64,000 bases of DNA from Platanthera guangdongensis (Eukaryota > Streptophyta > Magnoliopsida > Asparagales > Orchidaceae), in contig CM077165.1 in NCBI GenBank assembly GCA_039583875.1, positions 61,926,757 to 61,990,756 of the forward strand. The letters are read 5' to 3'. This document shows, one piece after another, positions 20,649 through 31,990 of this stretch (position 1 is the stretch's first letter; every line of letters begins with the position of its first letter). A program made the position numbers and the translations under genes. The notes under the pieces are model-generated. The model saw nothing but the letters and a program-made list of their open reading frames with translations, was not told the DNA's origin and searched no databases.

Positions 20649-22260
20649 AATCCCAATACATAAACAAAAAATTTTGTCCTCAAAATTCAAGTTAGGCCTA
20701 CGGGGTTTCAAGTATGAGAAATAAAATGTAACATCCCGAGAGGTTATAAGGAATACCTGACTGAAAAGCTCCAGGTACTTTTGTTGCATCAAATCATGTG
20801 GCTCCCATGTGTGCTCCTCTTTCTCGTGATTCCTCCATAAGAACTTGACAAACGAGACCTTCTTGCGTCGCAGGACCCGCATCCTAGTATCGTCTATCCG
20901 GATCGGCTCCAGGTGCACAGATCGATCAGAAGCTATAGGCCCATCTGTAGTCATAATCTGCTGCTCCAGCGAAGTAAAGCTCTCCTCAGGGAGGAGACGT
21001 GAAGGACATCATACAAATCTGTTAGATCTGGCGGCAGCTCCAGTCTATAAGCCAAGGGGCCGACCCGTTCCAGGATCCTGTAAGGCTCCATTTATCTCGG
21101 GCTGAGCTTCTTCCGACCACACACCCGCGAGATTCCATACATCGGTCGAATCTTCAAAAATACGCGGTCTCTTACCTGAAACTCTATCTGACGATGCAGA
21201 GCATCATAATACTTAGCATGTATGCTCTAGGACTCCAACATACTGTCTCGTATCAATCGCACCTGAGCATCCGTATCCTCGACAAACTTCGAGACCAGTG
21301 CCTTCGGATCCTCATCCTGGATCCAAGAAAAAGGAGTCATGCATCTCCGTCCATATAATGCCTCATAAGGGGCCATGCCAATGTTGGACTGTTGGCTGTT
21401 GTTGTACGAGAACTCGATCAATGGTAACTATCTCTCCCATGGCTCTCCGCGGTACAGTATGCAAAGACGCGGTAAATCCTCTAGGGTCCGATTGGTGCGC
21501 TCTGTCTGTCCATCCGTCTGAGGGTGGAAGGTGGTACTAAAAGTCATTTGTGACCCCAAATAAGCCTGAACCGCCCTCACATCCTTTGATGTGAATCGTC
21601 CATCATGATCGGACACTATCGTCATCGGCACTCAATGATATTGAACGAACTGCTCCACAAACTTCCGTACCAAGTCACCCACTGGAGCGTCCTTCCTGAT
21701 CGGTAGAAACCAGGCCACCTTCATCAATCGGTCGACGATCACCCAAATCGAGTCATTCCCCGCATGTGACCGAGGAAGACCATGTATGAAGTCCATGGAG
21801 ATGTCGTCGAACTTCCACTCCGACACCGGAAGTGGCTGCAATAATCCGGCCGGGTTCCTACACTCCTCCTTCACCAACTGACAAACCTCACAGTGGGTCA
21901 CAAAGTAGGTGATATCCCACTTTATGCCCGGCCAGTACAATGTCCTCTTCAGGTCGACCGTCATCTTGGTGATGCCTGGGTGCACGAGTACCTGCTGCAG
22001 TGAGCCTCAGTCATGATGTCCTCCCGAATTCTGCCCCTATCCGGTATATATACTCTACCTCTGAAGCATAGTATCCCGTCTCTCTCTGTATATTCCCAAG
22101 CCATGCCTGCCTCCAAGGTCCTGAACACTGGCTCCAGCTTGTCATCCCTTCTCTACTCAGCTCTGATACGATCCCGAATGTTGTCGGTGGCAACCATCGA
22201 CGGCAGGTACTCCTGGTATAGCTCTGGCTGAGCCTCGGCCACTAGAGATATCTGCATCTT
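20649..22260 (-). pseudogene. Integrase and chromodomain of element H, broken
   Basis: Read right to left: the integrase zinc-binding region (HPGITKM ... HCEVCQLVK, about 21985-21870), the catalytic core with SMDFIHGLP (about 21790), SDHDGRF (about 21610) and QTERTNR (about 21505), an SH3-like region (KKLSPR ... AYRLELP), and a chromodomain with FLWRNHEKEEHTWEPHDLM (about 20770-20830). The three acidic residues are still readable. Stops split it near 21627, 21424, 21226 and 21096. The last frame runs into the LTR beyond 20648. Confidence 0.85.
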
Positions 22261-22329
22261 CTCTAACATCTACACCAACTCCATGGCCATCAGCTGAGGT
22301 CCTGATCCTAAGGTAGTAGCCTTCCAGCT

Positions 22330-22850
22330 CAGCTAGTCCGCCACCACATTCGCCTTCCCTGGGTGATAGTGTATCGTGTACTCATAATCAGATATGAACT
22401 CCACCCATCGTCTCTGGCGAACGTTCAACTCCTTCTGCGTATCAACATATTTTAGATTCTTGTGATCCGAAAATATGTCGCAGTGCACACCATAGAGGTA
22501 ATGCCACCAAATCTTCAGAGCAAACACTACTGCTCCGATCTCCAAGTCATGAAAAGGGTAGTTCTGCTCGTGCTTCTTCTGCTATCGTGAGGCGTATGCT
22601 ATCACATGACCATTCTGCATCAGTACAACACCCATCCCTTGAAAATACGCATCAACATACACATGGAATCCCTCCTTCCCAGATGGAAGGGCGAGGATAG
22701 TGGCTGATGTAAGCCGACTCTTCAACTCCTGGAAGGCCACCTCACATCGCGGCGTCCAAACAAACGGAGTGTCCTTCTTCGTCAAGGAAGTGAGTGGGAG
22801 GGCTATCTGAGAAAATCCCCACACAAACTTCCAGTAGTATCCGGCCAATC
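22330..22850 (-). pseudogene. RNase H of element H, broken
   Basis: Two frames joined across a stop near 22581. The first has LGYYW-like tether text (MAGYYWKFV) and the RNase H start YVDAYFQGMG (about 22640), where the usual DAS is DAY. The second has [19 protein letters not shown] and SDHKNLKY (about 22460-22540), ending with GKANVVAD. It follows the reverse transcriptase in normal order. Confidence 0.85.
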
Positions 22851-22860
22851 CCAGGAAACT

Positions 22861-24200
22861 TCAGACATTCGTGGTCGTCTTCAACTGAGGCCAGTCTCGC
22901 ACTTCCTGAATCTTTACGGGGTCCACTATCACTCCCGCTCCACTGATAATATGGCTTAAAAAGGCCACCTCTGTCAGCCAAAACTGGCACTTGCTGAACT
23001 TGGCATATAACTGGTGCTCCCTGAGCTTCTCCAGAGTCAAGGCTAGATGTTGTGTATGCTCCTCCTTCGTCCTTGAATAGATGAGGATATCATCTATGAA
23101 TACTATAACAAACCGGTCGAGGTACGGCTCGAACACCCGGTTCATCAAGCTCATGAAATCCGATGGCGTATTCGTGATCCCGAAGGGTATCACGGTAAAC
23201 TAATACAAACCGTATCTACTGCTGAAGGCTGTCTTCGGGATATCCTCCTCCTGAATGCGCAGCTGGTAGTAACCTAACATCAGATCCAACTTTAAGAACC
23301 AGTAGGCTCCCTCCAACTGGTCAAACAGCTTGTCAATCCTCAGCAGAGGATACATGTTCCGGACCGTCAGCCTATTCAGTGCCCTATAGTCGATGCATAA
23401 TCGGAGCGTCCCATCCTTCTTCTTGATGAACAGCACTAGAGCTCCTCATGGTGAATAGCTTGGCCGGACAAATCTGGCTTCCACTAGCTCCTGCAGCTGG
23501 CTTCGAAACTCCAACAACTGCATCGGGGCCATCCGATAGGGACCTCTAGATGCCGACTTAGCCCCCAACACGAGTTGTATTTGGAAGTCCTTCTCTCGAT
23601 GTAGGGGTAGCCCTAACAGCTTCTCTGGAAACATGTCAGCAAAATCCCGTACCATTGGGATATTAGGAATGGAATCCTTGGCCTCAGGCATCTCGAACAG
23701 CACTTGATAGACCTCGTCTCCCTGCAGGTGGGTCTTGATGGCCTGTACGAATGATAACAAGAGAGGGGTGGTCGATCTAATACCTTCGATGATGACAAAG
23801 GAATCCCCATGCCTCAAGGTGATCCTCTTTGACAGGTAGTCGATCTGGGCATGGTTCTAATATGTCATGCCCATGATCCGATCGAAGGCTGGCATCCTTA
23901 GGATCGTCGCTGGTTCTTCGAATGCCTTTCCGCCGATCTCCACCTCCATGTTATAGTGGGCAGAGGTGAATTGCTCTAATCCGTCGGGTAGACGCACCCT
24001 CACGGTCAAGCCTGTGAATCAGCTCACGCCTTCTAGTCCTTCCACGAAAGCTTCTGACACGAATGAGTGTGAAGCACCCATATCGAATAGCGTATAAGCG
24101 GGCTTGTCGCCGACGAAGACTATGCCTGGGGTAGTTAAATATCTTAGAAATCCAGTTATGGTTTTCCTTCCTAGTTCTAACAGTTCTATATCCATGAGTC
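22861..24200 (-). pseudogene. Protease and reverse transcriptase of element H, broken
   Basis: The protease active site at about 24086-24110 reads DMGASHSFV, with Thr of the usual DTG changed to Met. A linker with MFPEKLLGLPLHREKDFQI follows (about 23620). The reverse transcriptase runs from [19 protein letters not shown] (about 23430) through [15 protein letters not shown] to [12 protein letters not shown] (about 23085-23120), where both catalytic aspartates are kept. Stops at 23443, 23197 and 22859 interrupt it. Order and spacing are those of a normal chromovirus pol. Confidence 0.88.
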
Positions 24201-24254
24201 CAGCTTTTTAGGAAAGAAAAGAACTTAAAATTACTGGTGTACCTGTTATCACTT

Positions 24255-25381
24255 GCTCCGGCCAGATCCAAGGCATACACTTGCCTTCTATCTTGTCTGC
24301 AGTCTCCGCCCTGGAATCCACTTCCTCGGTCGCGTCCTCGACCTCAAAACTGCTGAGCAGGTGGGGTAGCCTATGGTGCTGGTAGGGGTGCCCCCCTCAT
24401 GTGGCAATTTCTCCGGATATGCCCTACCTGATGATATTTGTAGCACTCGAGCGGGGGAAAAGCCATACCCCTGGGTCTCTGTATCTCCCGCATCTAGAGA
24501 GGTTGAGGAGCCATTAACACCGGCTCCCTCGGCTCCTGTCCCTCCTCTTGATGAGGTTGGTCCTCTGACCTTCTCCCATCTCTCCCATCAGCAATGCGAC
24601 CCCTTCGCTGATCATTTCTAGCTCCCCAGCCCTAATACTCAGTTGGCCTCTTCCGACCTCGAGTCGTGCGCTAATATACCTCAATCCTCTTTGACATTTC
24701 CAACATCTGAGGTATAGGCCCGTCGAATACGAATAAAAGAGCCTCTCTTAATTCCTCTCGCAGACCCTTATAGAACCTCTTGATGTACCCTGCCTCATCC
24801 AGCTGATAGGAGTCCGCAAACCTGGCTAAATGATTGAACTCCCTGTGGTACTCCACCACCGTCTTGTTGCCCTGCCTCAACTGCAGGAACCTGTCTTCCA
24901 GCTCATCTTTTGCCGACTGAGGAATGAAGTGCTCCAACAAAGCGTCCTTGAACTCCTCCCAAGTAATGTCAGTAACCTAGTTATTTACAAATGTTGTGTC
25001 CAGAAGTGTCTTCCACCATCTCTTGGCATGAGACTCCAAGCAAGAGACAACTAAAGGCAGCCTCTCCTCCCATGGTCACCGTATCCCGGTCAGCATCTCG
25101 TACATGATGTTAAGTCACTCCTCTGTCCGTACAGCTGACTCTGTCCCCAAGTAAGATTGGGGAGAAAGTCCTCGGAAGATGCTCACCCAATTGGCCCCCG
25201 AGTTTGGCTGCGAAGCCGGAACCTGCTGGGCCCTGAAAGCCTCCAGAATGGCTATCAGAGTTTTCCACACCTCCGATTATAGAAACAGAGTGGGGGCTGT
25301 GGGAGGTGGTGCAACATTCAGAGTTTGCTGGACTTCGCCCTGTGGTGTAGGGTATGCCGGAGGCTGCGCAACAAAGACCAT
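24255..25381 (-). pseudogene. Gag of element H, broken
   Basis: It starts at about 25381 (MVFVAQPP). It includes the capsid block SHAKRWWK (about 25020) and LEDRFLQLRQGNKTVVEY then RFYKGLREELREALL (24730-24900). A nucleocapsid zinc knuckle at about 24405-24445 reads CYKYHQVGHIRRNC, with the second Cys of CX2C replaced by Tyr. Stops lie near 25282, 25107, 24976 and 24670. The protein would coat the element RNA in virus-like particles. Confidence 0.85.
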
Positions 25382-25540
25382 TTGTAAGTAATTGACCCAA
25401 ATCTAGTTAAAAGTGGACAATTTACATGTGATCCCCCATATGGGCACACCACTGCTTCCGCTGCTTAGTTTGTCCCCAAACTAAACTCGTGCGGGGGTGA
25501 CCCAGGATTAGTGGACTGCTACTTTTTCGATCGAGGTTTC

Positions 25541-25552
25541 CCTCTAATACCA
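25541..25552 (-). promoter_or_regulatory. Primer-binding site of element H
   Basis: On the minus strand TGGTATTAGAGG lies two bases from the 5' LTR edge (25555). It matches the Met-tRNA site TGGTATCAGAGC with two changes and fixes the orientation of H. Confidence 0.85.
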
Positions 25553-25554
25553 CT

Positions 25555-26729
25555 TTTAAGACCCCATTTTTTCTTTTTAAACCACGGGGTCTTAGGCCCA
25601 GAACTGCCGCTTTGTGGTGACGCCATCACGCCCGGGAAGGTCGTTACCACAAAACGCCGATCCTGCCAGCCATATTGATCACAGAATAGTAGCAAAAGTA
25701 TGAGAATACATGAAATTAGAACTCTAACACATGTCCACAAAAATCACATATATAGTAATAATCCTCCACGAAGGGAGAGTCCACAACAATAATAATAAAA
25801 GTACTGGAAATAGGGCTCATGCCCGATACATTAAAGTCCTCACTACAAGTCACTCATCGTGGAAGCAAATCTATAACAACTACTAGCGAGCGGGACTCAC
25901 TGTCCCAACTGTCTGAACTCCGGTGTTAGACTGTCCCGTCTCCAAGCGTGTCGACCTCTAGGGTTGCACCTCCAAGCTGGGCTCCCCGATCACCTAAAAT
26001 GATTTGGTACAAAAACCATTAGTCTAAAAGACTAAGTCCTATCATGCCCTAGCCCTCCCCCCATGGCTCCTAGGCACCGAGCGGGGAGAAGGAAAGGAAT
26101 GGTAATGAAGGTGAAGAATAAACAAGGCAGGTGACGGTGGAACTATTCTAGCAGTTATTTATAATGTATTTACAGCTAATGAAGGAAGGTATAACCTAGC
26201 AGTAAGGTAGAAAGTAAAGCAGAGTAGTAAGTATATGAAAGGTAACCTAAGAAACAAGTAACCTTAACTTATATGAATGTCCATACAAACTTATAAGTTA
26301 AGGGATCTTTTATAAGGCTCTCATCGTGTAAAAAGTCTCATATCGATTAATACGTTGGGGTGTCGGTTTTCAAGCAAGCAATATATATAATGATAGAATA
26401 ATAAACTTAGCTTATAAGCACGCTCGCACAAGCTTATAACCTAAGGGGTAGTTTCGCAGAGCCTATTGTATAAAGCGTCACATACCACTTTATATAATAT
26501 GTGCCAAGGGTTATACGCAAAGATTTATGTTATGCTATGTTATGCCATGAATCATGCATGTGCAACACAGCCACCCGACTCTGTGCACACAGACCTTTAG
26601 TTCCCCCTTTCTGGAACATAACCTCCCAGGATACCTCCGTAGTGGTAAACGGAAGCGGTGGGTTGGGCCTCGCCCACCTCTATACCAGTAATTGCACTAC
26701 CAGTCAGACCTATCGTACGCCTCAACGCT
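25555..26729 (-). repeat. 5' LTR of element H, first piece
   Basis: It matches 15423-16593 of the other LTR. Its edge reads TTTAAGACC where the partner has TGTAAGACC, so the terminal dinucleotide is lost. It stops at ...CCTCAACGCT, the target of element F (acgct at 26725-26729). Confidence 0.93.
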
Positions 26730-27186
26730 TGTAACGCCCCCGATTTTTCGATGATTTTGTTTGTTTGGGCAACGTCAGATTTATGACGACGTGGCGTTAC
26801 TTTTAATGCCAAGTGTTGGATTTGAGTAGTTTTGGACGTGCTCGTCCAGTTTCGTCGCAACCCGAGCATTTTTGGAGTCTCGGCGCGCGATCGAAGTTTT
26901 GGGTTTTGTTTTTGTTCACCGCATGTTTTGGCGGTTAATATCTCGGGAATGGCTCGTAGGATTTTGGTTTTGACTTCGTCGTTATGTCCGTAGCTGCAGT
27001 TTTCGCCTACGGCGTTAGTTTCGTTTAATTCGGCGCGTTTGAGCCTTTATTTTGATATCATAGTTCCTTGTTCAACTATCTGAACACGTTAATTTCTATT
27101 TTAATGCCTTGGGCTTGTGTTGATTTCTCGGGAAGCCCTCCTAAGGTGTGGGTTTTCGTGGAACCAAGTTTTTTTTCGGTTTTTTT

Positions 27187-27545
27187 CTGGGCGCTGTGTC
27201 GGGTTTGACGATCGTTGAGTGGAGCTTGACGATTGTATTCCTTTTCCAGAGCGCTGTGTCGAGTTCGACGATCGACGAGCGGAGCTCGACGATTATTTTT
27301 CTTTTTTGGGTGCTATGTCGAGTTCGACGATCGTCGAGCGGAGCTCGACGATTGGTTTTCTTTTCTGGGCGCTGTCTGAGGTCGACGATCGTCAAGAGGA
27401 GCTCGATGATTGTTTTTATTTTCTGGGCGTTGTATGAGGTCGACGATCGTCGAGCGGAGCTCGACGATTGTAACTTCTTTTCTGGGCGCTGGCTGGAGGT
27501 CGACGATCGTCGAGCGGAGCTCGACGATTGTCGTACTGAGCTCGA
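27187..27545. repeat. ~59-bp tandem array in 5' LTR of F
   Basis: Six units start near 27187, 27247, 27307, 27366, 27425 and 27484. Each contains TTTTCTGGGCGCTGT, then GTCGACGATCGTCGAGCGG, then AGCTCGACGATTGT. The centre GACGATCGTC is itself a palindrome, so each unit can form a hairpin. The 3' LTR has the matching array at 34925-35290. Confidence 0.92.
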
Positions 27546-27669
27546 TGAATCATCGAGCGGAGCTTGCTGTAGGTCTGTCCCTGCATGTTGAGTTTGATGA
27601 TTTTCGAATTGGTATCGATGATCAGGCCTTGCGTTCGACGATATTTTTCTGGGCACTATATTTTCCCCT

Positions 27670-27895
27670 TGTAGTACTCGAGTAAGCTGCCTTAGTACTC
27701 GAGTAATCCCCGTACCGTACTCGTTTAACTCCCTTAGTGCTCGATTACTCCTTCTCTGTTACTCGAGTAGTTGTAATGAACTACTCGAGTAGGTCTCTGT
27801 TACTCGAGTAGTTGTATTGAACTACTCGAGTAGGTCTTCTGTTACTCGAGTGGTCATGTTGAACTACTCGAGTAGGTTTTTGCTTGATACTCGAG
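27670..27895. repeat. Clustered TACTCGAGTA palindromes
   Basis: The 10-bp palindrome TACTCGAGTA or a close variant occurs about ten times in 225 bp, in pairs about 20 bp apart separated by TTGTAATGAAC or GGTCTCTGT. The same series is in the 3' LTR at 35425-35650. It lies about 80 bp upstream of the TATA box, so it is well placed as a binding-site array. No factor can be named from the sequence. Confidence 0.85.
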
Positions 27896-27977
27896 TAACC
27901 CATTCCCTCTGCTTCGGGAAAACCGGTTCAGCTGAACCCAGTTTATTTTGTTGTTTTTTTCCTGTTATCACCTTTAG

Positions 27978-27985
27978 TATAAATG
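27978..27985 (+). promoter_or_regulatory. TATA box of F 5' LTR
   Basis: TATAAATG is followed by a CT-rich leader (CCTTCTTCATCTTCTTCTCC). The 3' LTR has the same at 35734-35741. This is a good LTR promoter candidate in the element's own orientation. Confidence 0.6.
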
Positions 27986-28660
27986 CCTTCTTCATCTTCT
28001 TCTCCGATTCTTTTTCCTCCCGAACCAGAGCGGCGTGAGCAAGAAAGAGGTTGTTTGTCATTACTTCTTCCGGTGGCCGTCAACGGTGCTTCGATGCTCG
28101 AAATTCCAAACCGATCATAGATCTGAAAAGCTATCGTCGAGAGCTGCGCCCTCGTGGTAATTTTCTTCCCCGTTTCTCGAGATTTTCTTGTTAGGGTTTT
28201 CGGCCCTAACCGTTATTTCAGACATTTTCGTTCAGATTTCGACTCCTATCGTGACATGTGGAGATTTGGAGAGTTTTTCCGGTAAATCGAGTCAAGTGGT
28301 GTTTTTGCTCTCCCTCTTGTTCTTGATTCTAAATTTCTGCCATTTTTCTACATTTGTTTGAGTTTATTATGTTTTGATTGTTGAGATACTTGTCCTGAAA
28401 TCCTAACTTTCCCCCCCTCTATTCCTGGAATTGTGACTTGATGTCCCTAAAGTCTTAACCCCAAAATTCTAGTCCATTGAATTGGTAAACAAATTGGTTG
28501 TCGTGCTGTTATAACCATCGAGTCATCTTGTTTATTTTTTTTATTAAACTTCACTTGCTTTACTTTGAAATGCTCTTATGCAGTCCACTTGGTTGGTTAT
28601 CCATTGAGTTTATGATGAATAAAAACAAATGAACCCTGTTTGTATAATTATGTAACTAAA

Positions 28661-28960
28661 AATACTCAGATGAACTGTGCGCGTTGGGGTCCTCCCTCGT
28701 CATAGTGTTTTATACTCAGATGAACTGTGCGCATTGGGGTCCTCCCTCGGCATACTGTTTAATACGCAGATGAAATGTGCGCGTTGGGGTCCTCCCTCGG
28801 CATATTGTTTTATACTCAGATGAACTGTGCGCGTTGGGGTCCTCCCTCGGCATAGTGTTTTATACTCAGATGAACTGTGCGCGTTGGGGTCCTCCCTCGG
28901 CATAGTGCTTAATGCTCAGATAGAATGTGCGCGTTGGGGTTTCTCCCTCGGCATAGTAAT
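28661..28960. repeat. 50-bp tandem array, six units, in 5' LTR of F
   Basis: Units begin at 28661, 28711, 28761, 28811, 28861 and 28911 and share TACTCAGATGAACTGTGCGC followed by GTTGGGGTCCTCCCTCGG. The array is in the transcribed part of the LTR, after the TATA box. Confidence 0.95.
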
Positions 28961-29880
28961 TATTAATGAAAGATTGAACTTCTGTTGTTGGTGCTCGTTC
29001 TATCTTGATAATGTGTTTAGCCTTTCTTGCTCGGCTAGTTTTACTGTTGCTTACTTTTACTCTATTGACCATTTTGTTGCAGTATCTTTTCATTCTCCTT
29101 CACTTTGAGGTTTGTGTAGTCTGATTTTACTCTTGCATTACTTGTGACTTGCTTCTGAGGTGTTCTTCTTTTGAATGCCTCAGGATCAGAGTTGTAGCAG
29201 GTTTAGCTGACAGTGTTGGGCTTCTGGTGCTACTGGTTTCTGCGGCCGTTTGATTCCACCTCTGAGCTTGAGGTAGTTGTCTTGTTTGGACTTGCCAGAT
29301 TTTTTTTTCTATGGGTTCGTGTCAGTTGTTGACGCCCATAGTCTTGACTTTTCAGTGATGGACTACTTGCTGCTGTTACAACTGTTACTTTTTACCTGAT
29401 TGTTCTTGCTCTCTGGGAATGATTTATGTTATGATGCATTTAGTTATTTTAAAGTATGCAAACCTGCATTCTGGAATATTGGCATGACATGACTTCAACT
29501 ACTAAATCTACTACTTTTAAGCGTACAAAATATTTATATATATAGTAAATGTAGAAGTCACATAATCATTTTATAATACTGGACCCTCACTCTCACGTAG
29601 TTTAACAAATGAGCTAACTCAGTATTTTCCGCCGCATAAAATATATATCTTTTCTCACCTATGTACTAGTTGTCCACCCGACCGAGAGACACGGTCATTA
29701 ACTCTATTAATTTATATGCATTGTTTTTAACTAAAAGTTATAAATCTTTTACTTGAAGTAAATGTGAGGACGGGATTCCTGAGCATCTGCAGTTGTCCCA
29801 TGCATGGCGTGACATCACGGCGCGTAGTTTCTCTACTCTGATGTACTTTTGAATACGGAGAAAATGTGGGTCATGATAGT

Positions 29881-29892
29881 TGGTATCAGAGG
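29881..29892 (+). promoter_or_regulatory. Primer-binding site of element F
   Basis: TGGTATCAGAGG, one base off the Met-tRNA site, lies two bases after the 5' LTR end at 29878. Confidence 0.9.
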
Positions 29893-30544
29893 GAGGTTGC
29901 TTGATAATTTGTCGGGCAACCTTTCCTTGTTGGTATTAGGTGTTTAGCATCATATCATACACACACTGATATGTCATCAGCACGTCTTGGCTAAAGCACG
30001 AACACTACACTCATAGCATAACATGAAGTATACGGGGCATATTATGTAGTATGGGATGCATAATATGTGTCTGTATATGGATCCACCAAAGGGGCAACAT
30101 GTGAAGGTTATGTAGTATGGGATGCGTAACCTCGCCACATGAATGCGACTAGCACGTTTCTTTTTCGTTGCATGAGAATGTCATGTAGTATGGGATGCGT
30201 AACATTTTCATGCGTACGCCGCTCATAACATACATTAGGGCTTTTTTTAGAATGCATTGCACAATCATGCATAACATAACATTGCATAAGCACAACATGT
30301 CATGCTAAAGATTTGCGGGATGACATATGTACACACATGGTTTTAAATCAAAAAAAGAATAAAAGAATACATGCATTCATGTCATTGACACAAGAGTCAA
30401 TAGGATGAGAGGATATCATCCTAAGTAGGACATAACATCATTATAAAATCTCAGAGCAAGTTGCAGCGTAAGCAAGTGTCTTTTACGTATGGTCTGAACT
30501 AAGTGGTGTAGTCCTAGTTTAAGCTAGAGTTTTAATGAGGTGTT
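29893..30544 (+). other. Untranslated leader of element F
   Basis: 652 bp between the primer-binding site and gag. Repeated short phrases with TAGTATGGGATGC (30047, 30114, 30186) form a loose direct repeat. No reading frame of note. It may hold the packaging signal, but nothing in the sequence proves it. Confidence 0.55.
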
Positions 30545-31407
30545 ATGTGTTTTTTTAGAATGTCACATGAGCGTGTTACGACCAGGTGGACTCCCCAGTC
30601 TGAGGGCGAGTCGTCAGGTACGCGGGGTGAGGCGATGATTGTTGAACTGCGCCAGAGCATGGAGACCCTGACATGTCAGATCGTGGCAATGCAAGCACAG
30701 TTTCAGGCATTATTGGCTGCCACCTTAGGACAACATCCTAGTGTGAAAACCCCCGTAGTGATTGGGTACGAGAGTGAGATTAGTAAATTTAATAAGTTTG
30801 CTTCTGAGTTGAGAGTGCTGAGGAGCGCAGGGTTAAAGGTTTCTTGGGCGGTCTCCAAAATGACATTCAGCAGTTTGCCAATACTTACCAGTCCGAGACT
30901 AATGCGAGGACAGTAAAAGTTGCTCCTGAAGTTGAGACCATTGGATATGCTAAGGATCGTGGTATGATACCGAGGATAGAGAAGAGGAAGGGTGTTGAGC
31001 ATGGAAGCTCTAGGGCATCCGTCCCTTCTTCGAAAAAGAAAAGTGGAGAAATATGTAGCTTCTGTGGTCGACCTGACCACCTTTTCGAAAGGTGCTTCAA
31101 GAGGACTGCCATCCTAAAGCAGCGTCAGGTGCACGTCATCCAAGGTGCACCCAAGGGAGAGCTTGTATGCTCGTTCTGTGCAAGGAAGGGTCACGATGTG
31201 ACTCGTTGCTGGATGAAAGAAAGGGTTTGCTTCCAGTGTGGGCAGAAGGGACACCAGAAGTCTTCGTGCCCCCAGGCTCAGTCCCCACTGCAACCTGCCC
31301 TGCCTCGGGCTCTACCGCTGCCACCAAGCCCGGACAAAGGAGAAGGTAAACTGATCGCGACAACCGAAGAAGAAACTCAGTCTTCAACCCAAGTGATCTC
31401 AGGTTAG
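30545..31407 (+). pseudogene. Gag of element F: capsid deleted, three zinc knuckles kept
   Basis: The first frame starts MSHERVTTRW (about 30560) and has a helical segment (VELRQSMETLTCQIVAMQAQ). After ISKFNKFASE most of the capsid is missing, and the frame changes near 30840 to one reading FLGGLQNDIQQFANTYQ. Three CX2CX4HX4C knuckles follow: CSFCGRPDHLFERC (about 31060), CSFCARKGHDVTRC (about 31170) and CFQCGQKGHQKSSC (about 31228). Many plant chromovirus Gag proteins have one knuckle, so three intact ones in a ruined gag is notable. It ends in a proline-rich tail and a stop at 31405. Confidence 0.8.
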
Positions 31408-31469
31408 GTTCTATCTGGTTTTGTTATTGATTGAATAAGTTATGTATACGATTTTATAAGTAAATTAAG

Positions 31470-31709
31470 GTAAAGAACGATTGGGTGCGTGTTCTTTTAA
31501 ATTGTGTCTCTACCCACCCGTTCGTGGCTAGGCCCTTTGTAGAGCATCATGGTTTGACCCTCGATAAGGTTGGTGACGTGTTTTGTGTCAATTTTCCTTC
31601 TGGTGATTCTGTGGTATGGGACGAAGGTATTCAGGGTTGTCTGATTCAGTTATTTGTTTTTCTAGTGGTTATTGATTTAAAGGTGATAGACCTGGAAGGT
31701 TTTGTGTAG
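31470..31709 (+). pseudogene. Protease relic of element F
   Basis: The sequence VLLNCVSTHPFVARPFVEHH (about 31488-31545) corresponds to the aspartic protease start, normally VLLDTGSTHSFVA. Asp, Thr and Gly of the active site are all changed (NCVS), so the enzyme would be dead even without the stops at 31707 and beyond. Confidence 0.75.
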
Positions 31710-31990
31710 TCTTGGGCATGTACTGGTTGTCTAGGTATGACTCTGTTACCTAGTGTAAGGTTAAGCGTTTGGACTTCTAGATGGACGACAGTCAACCCAG
31801 GAGTGGTTATGGTTATCTGCATTAGGCTTCTCCAGTTATTTCTACGGTATGTGCTCGGAAGCTTTTAGCTTCTGGGTGTTTTTTCTTATTTAGTTTCAGT
31901 TCTAGAAACCAAGGTAGGTTTACCGTGTTTAGAGGAGATCTGTATGGTGCGTGAGTGTTCGGATGTTTCCTATCTAATCATCCTAGTCTT
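31710..31990 (+). pseudogene. Protease-RT linker relic of element F
   Basis: A heavily mutated stretch with several stops. Only fragments such as SLPPVRDIEF (about 31990-32015) remain, which normally lies just before the reverse transcriptase. Nothing else can be identified. Confidence 0.5.

Larger units (their letters stand above)
26730..29878 (+). repeat. 5' LTR of element F
   Basis: It starts TGTAACGCCCC and ends ATGATA, where the 3' LTR ends GTGACA. It holds three tandem arrays in order: a ~59-bp array with TCGACGATCGTCGAGC (27187-27545), a series of TACTCGAGTA palindromes (27670-27895), and a 50-bp array (28661-28960). A TATA box is at 27978. No gene is present; open frames across the arrays are repeat artefacts. 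Confidence 0.95.

Noticed and set aside
27141..27685. Long frames (up to 171 codons) on both strands in the F LTR
   Set aside because: All follow the ~59-bp repeat; the same happens at 34840-35310. Periodic peptides, no family.
28661..28960. Possible CRISPR-like regular repeats
   Set aside because: Units are contiguous 50-bp copies with no unique spacers, inside a plant LTR, and repeated in the partner LTR.
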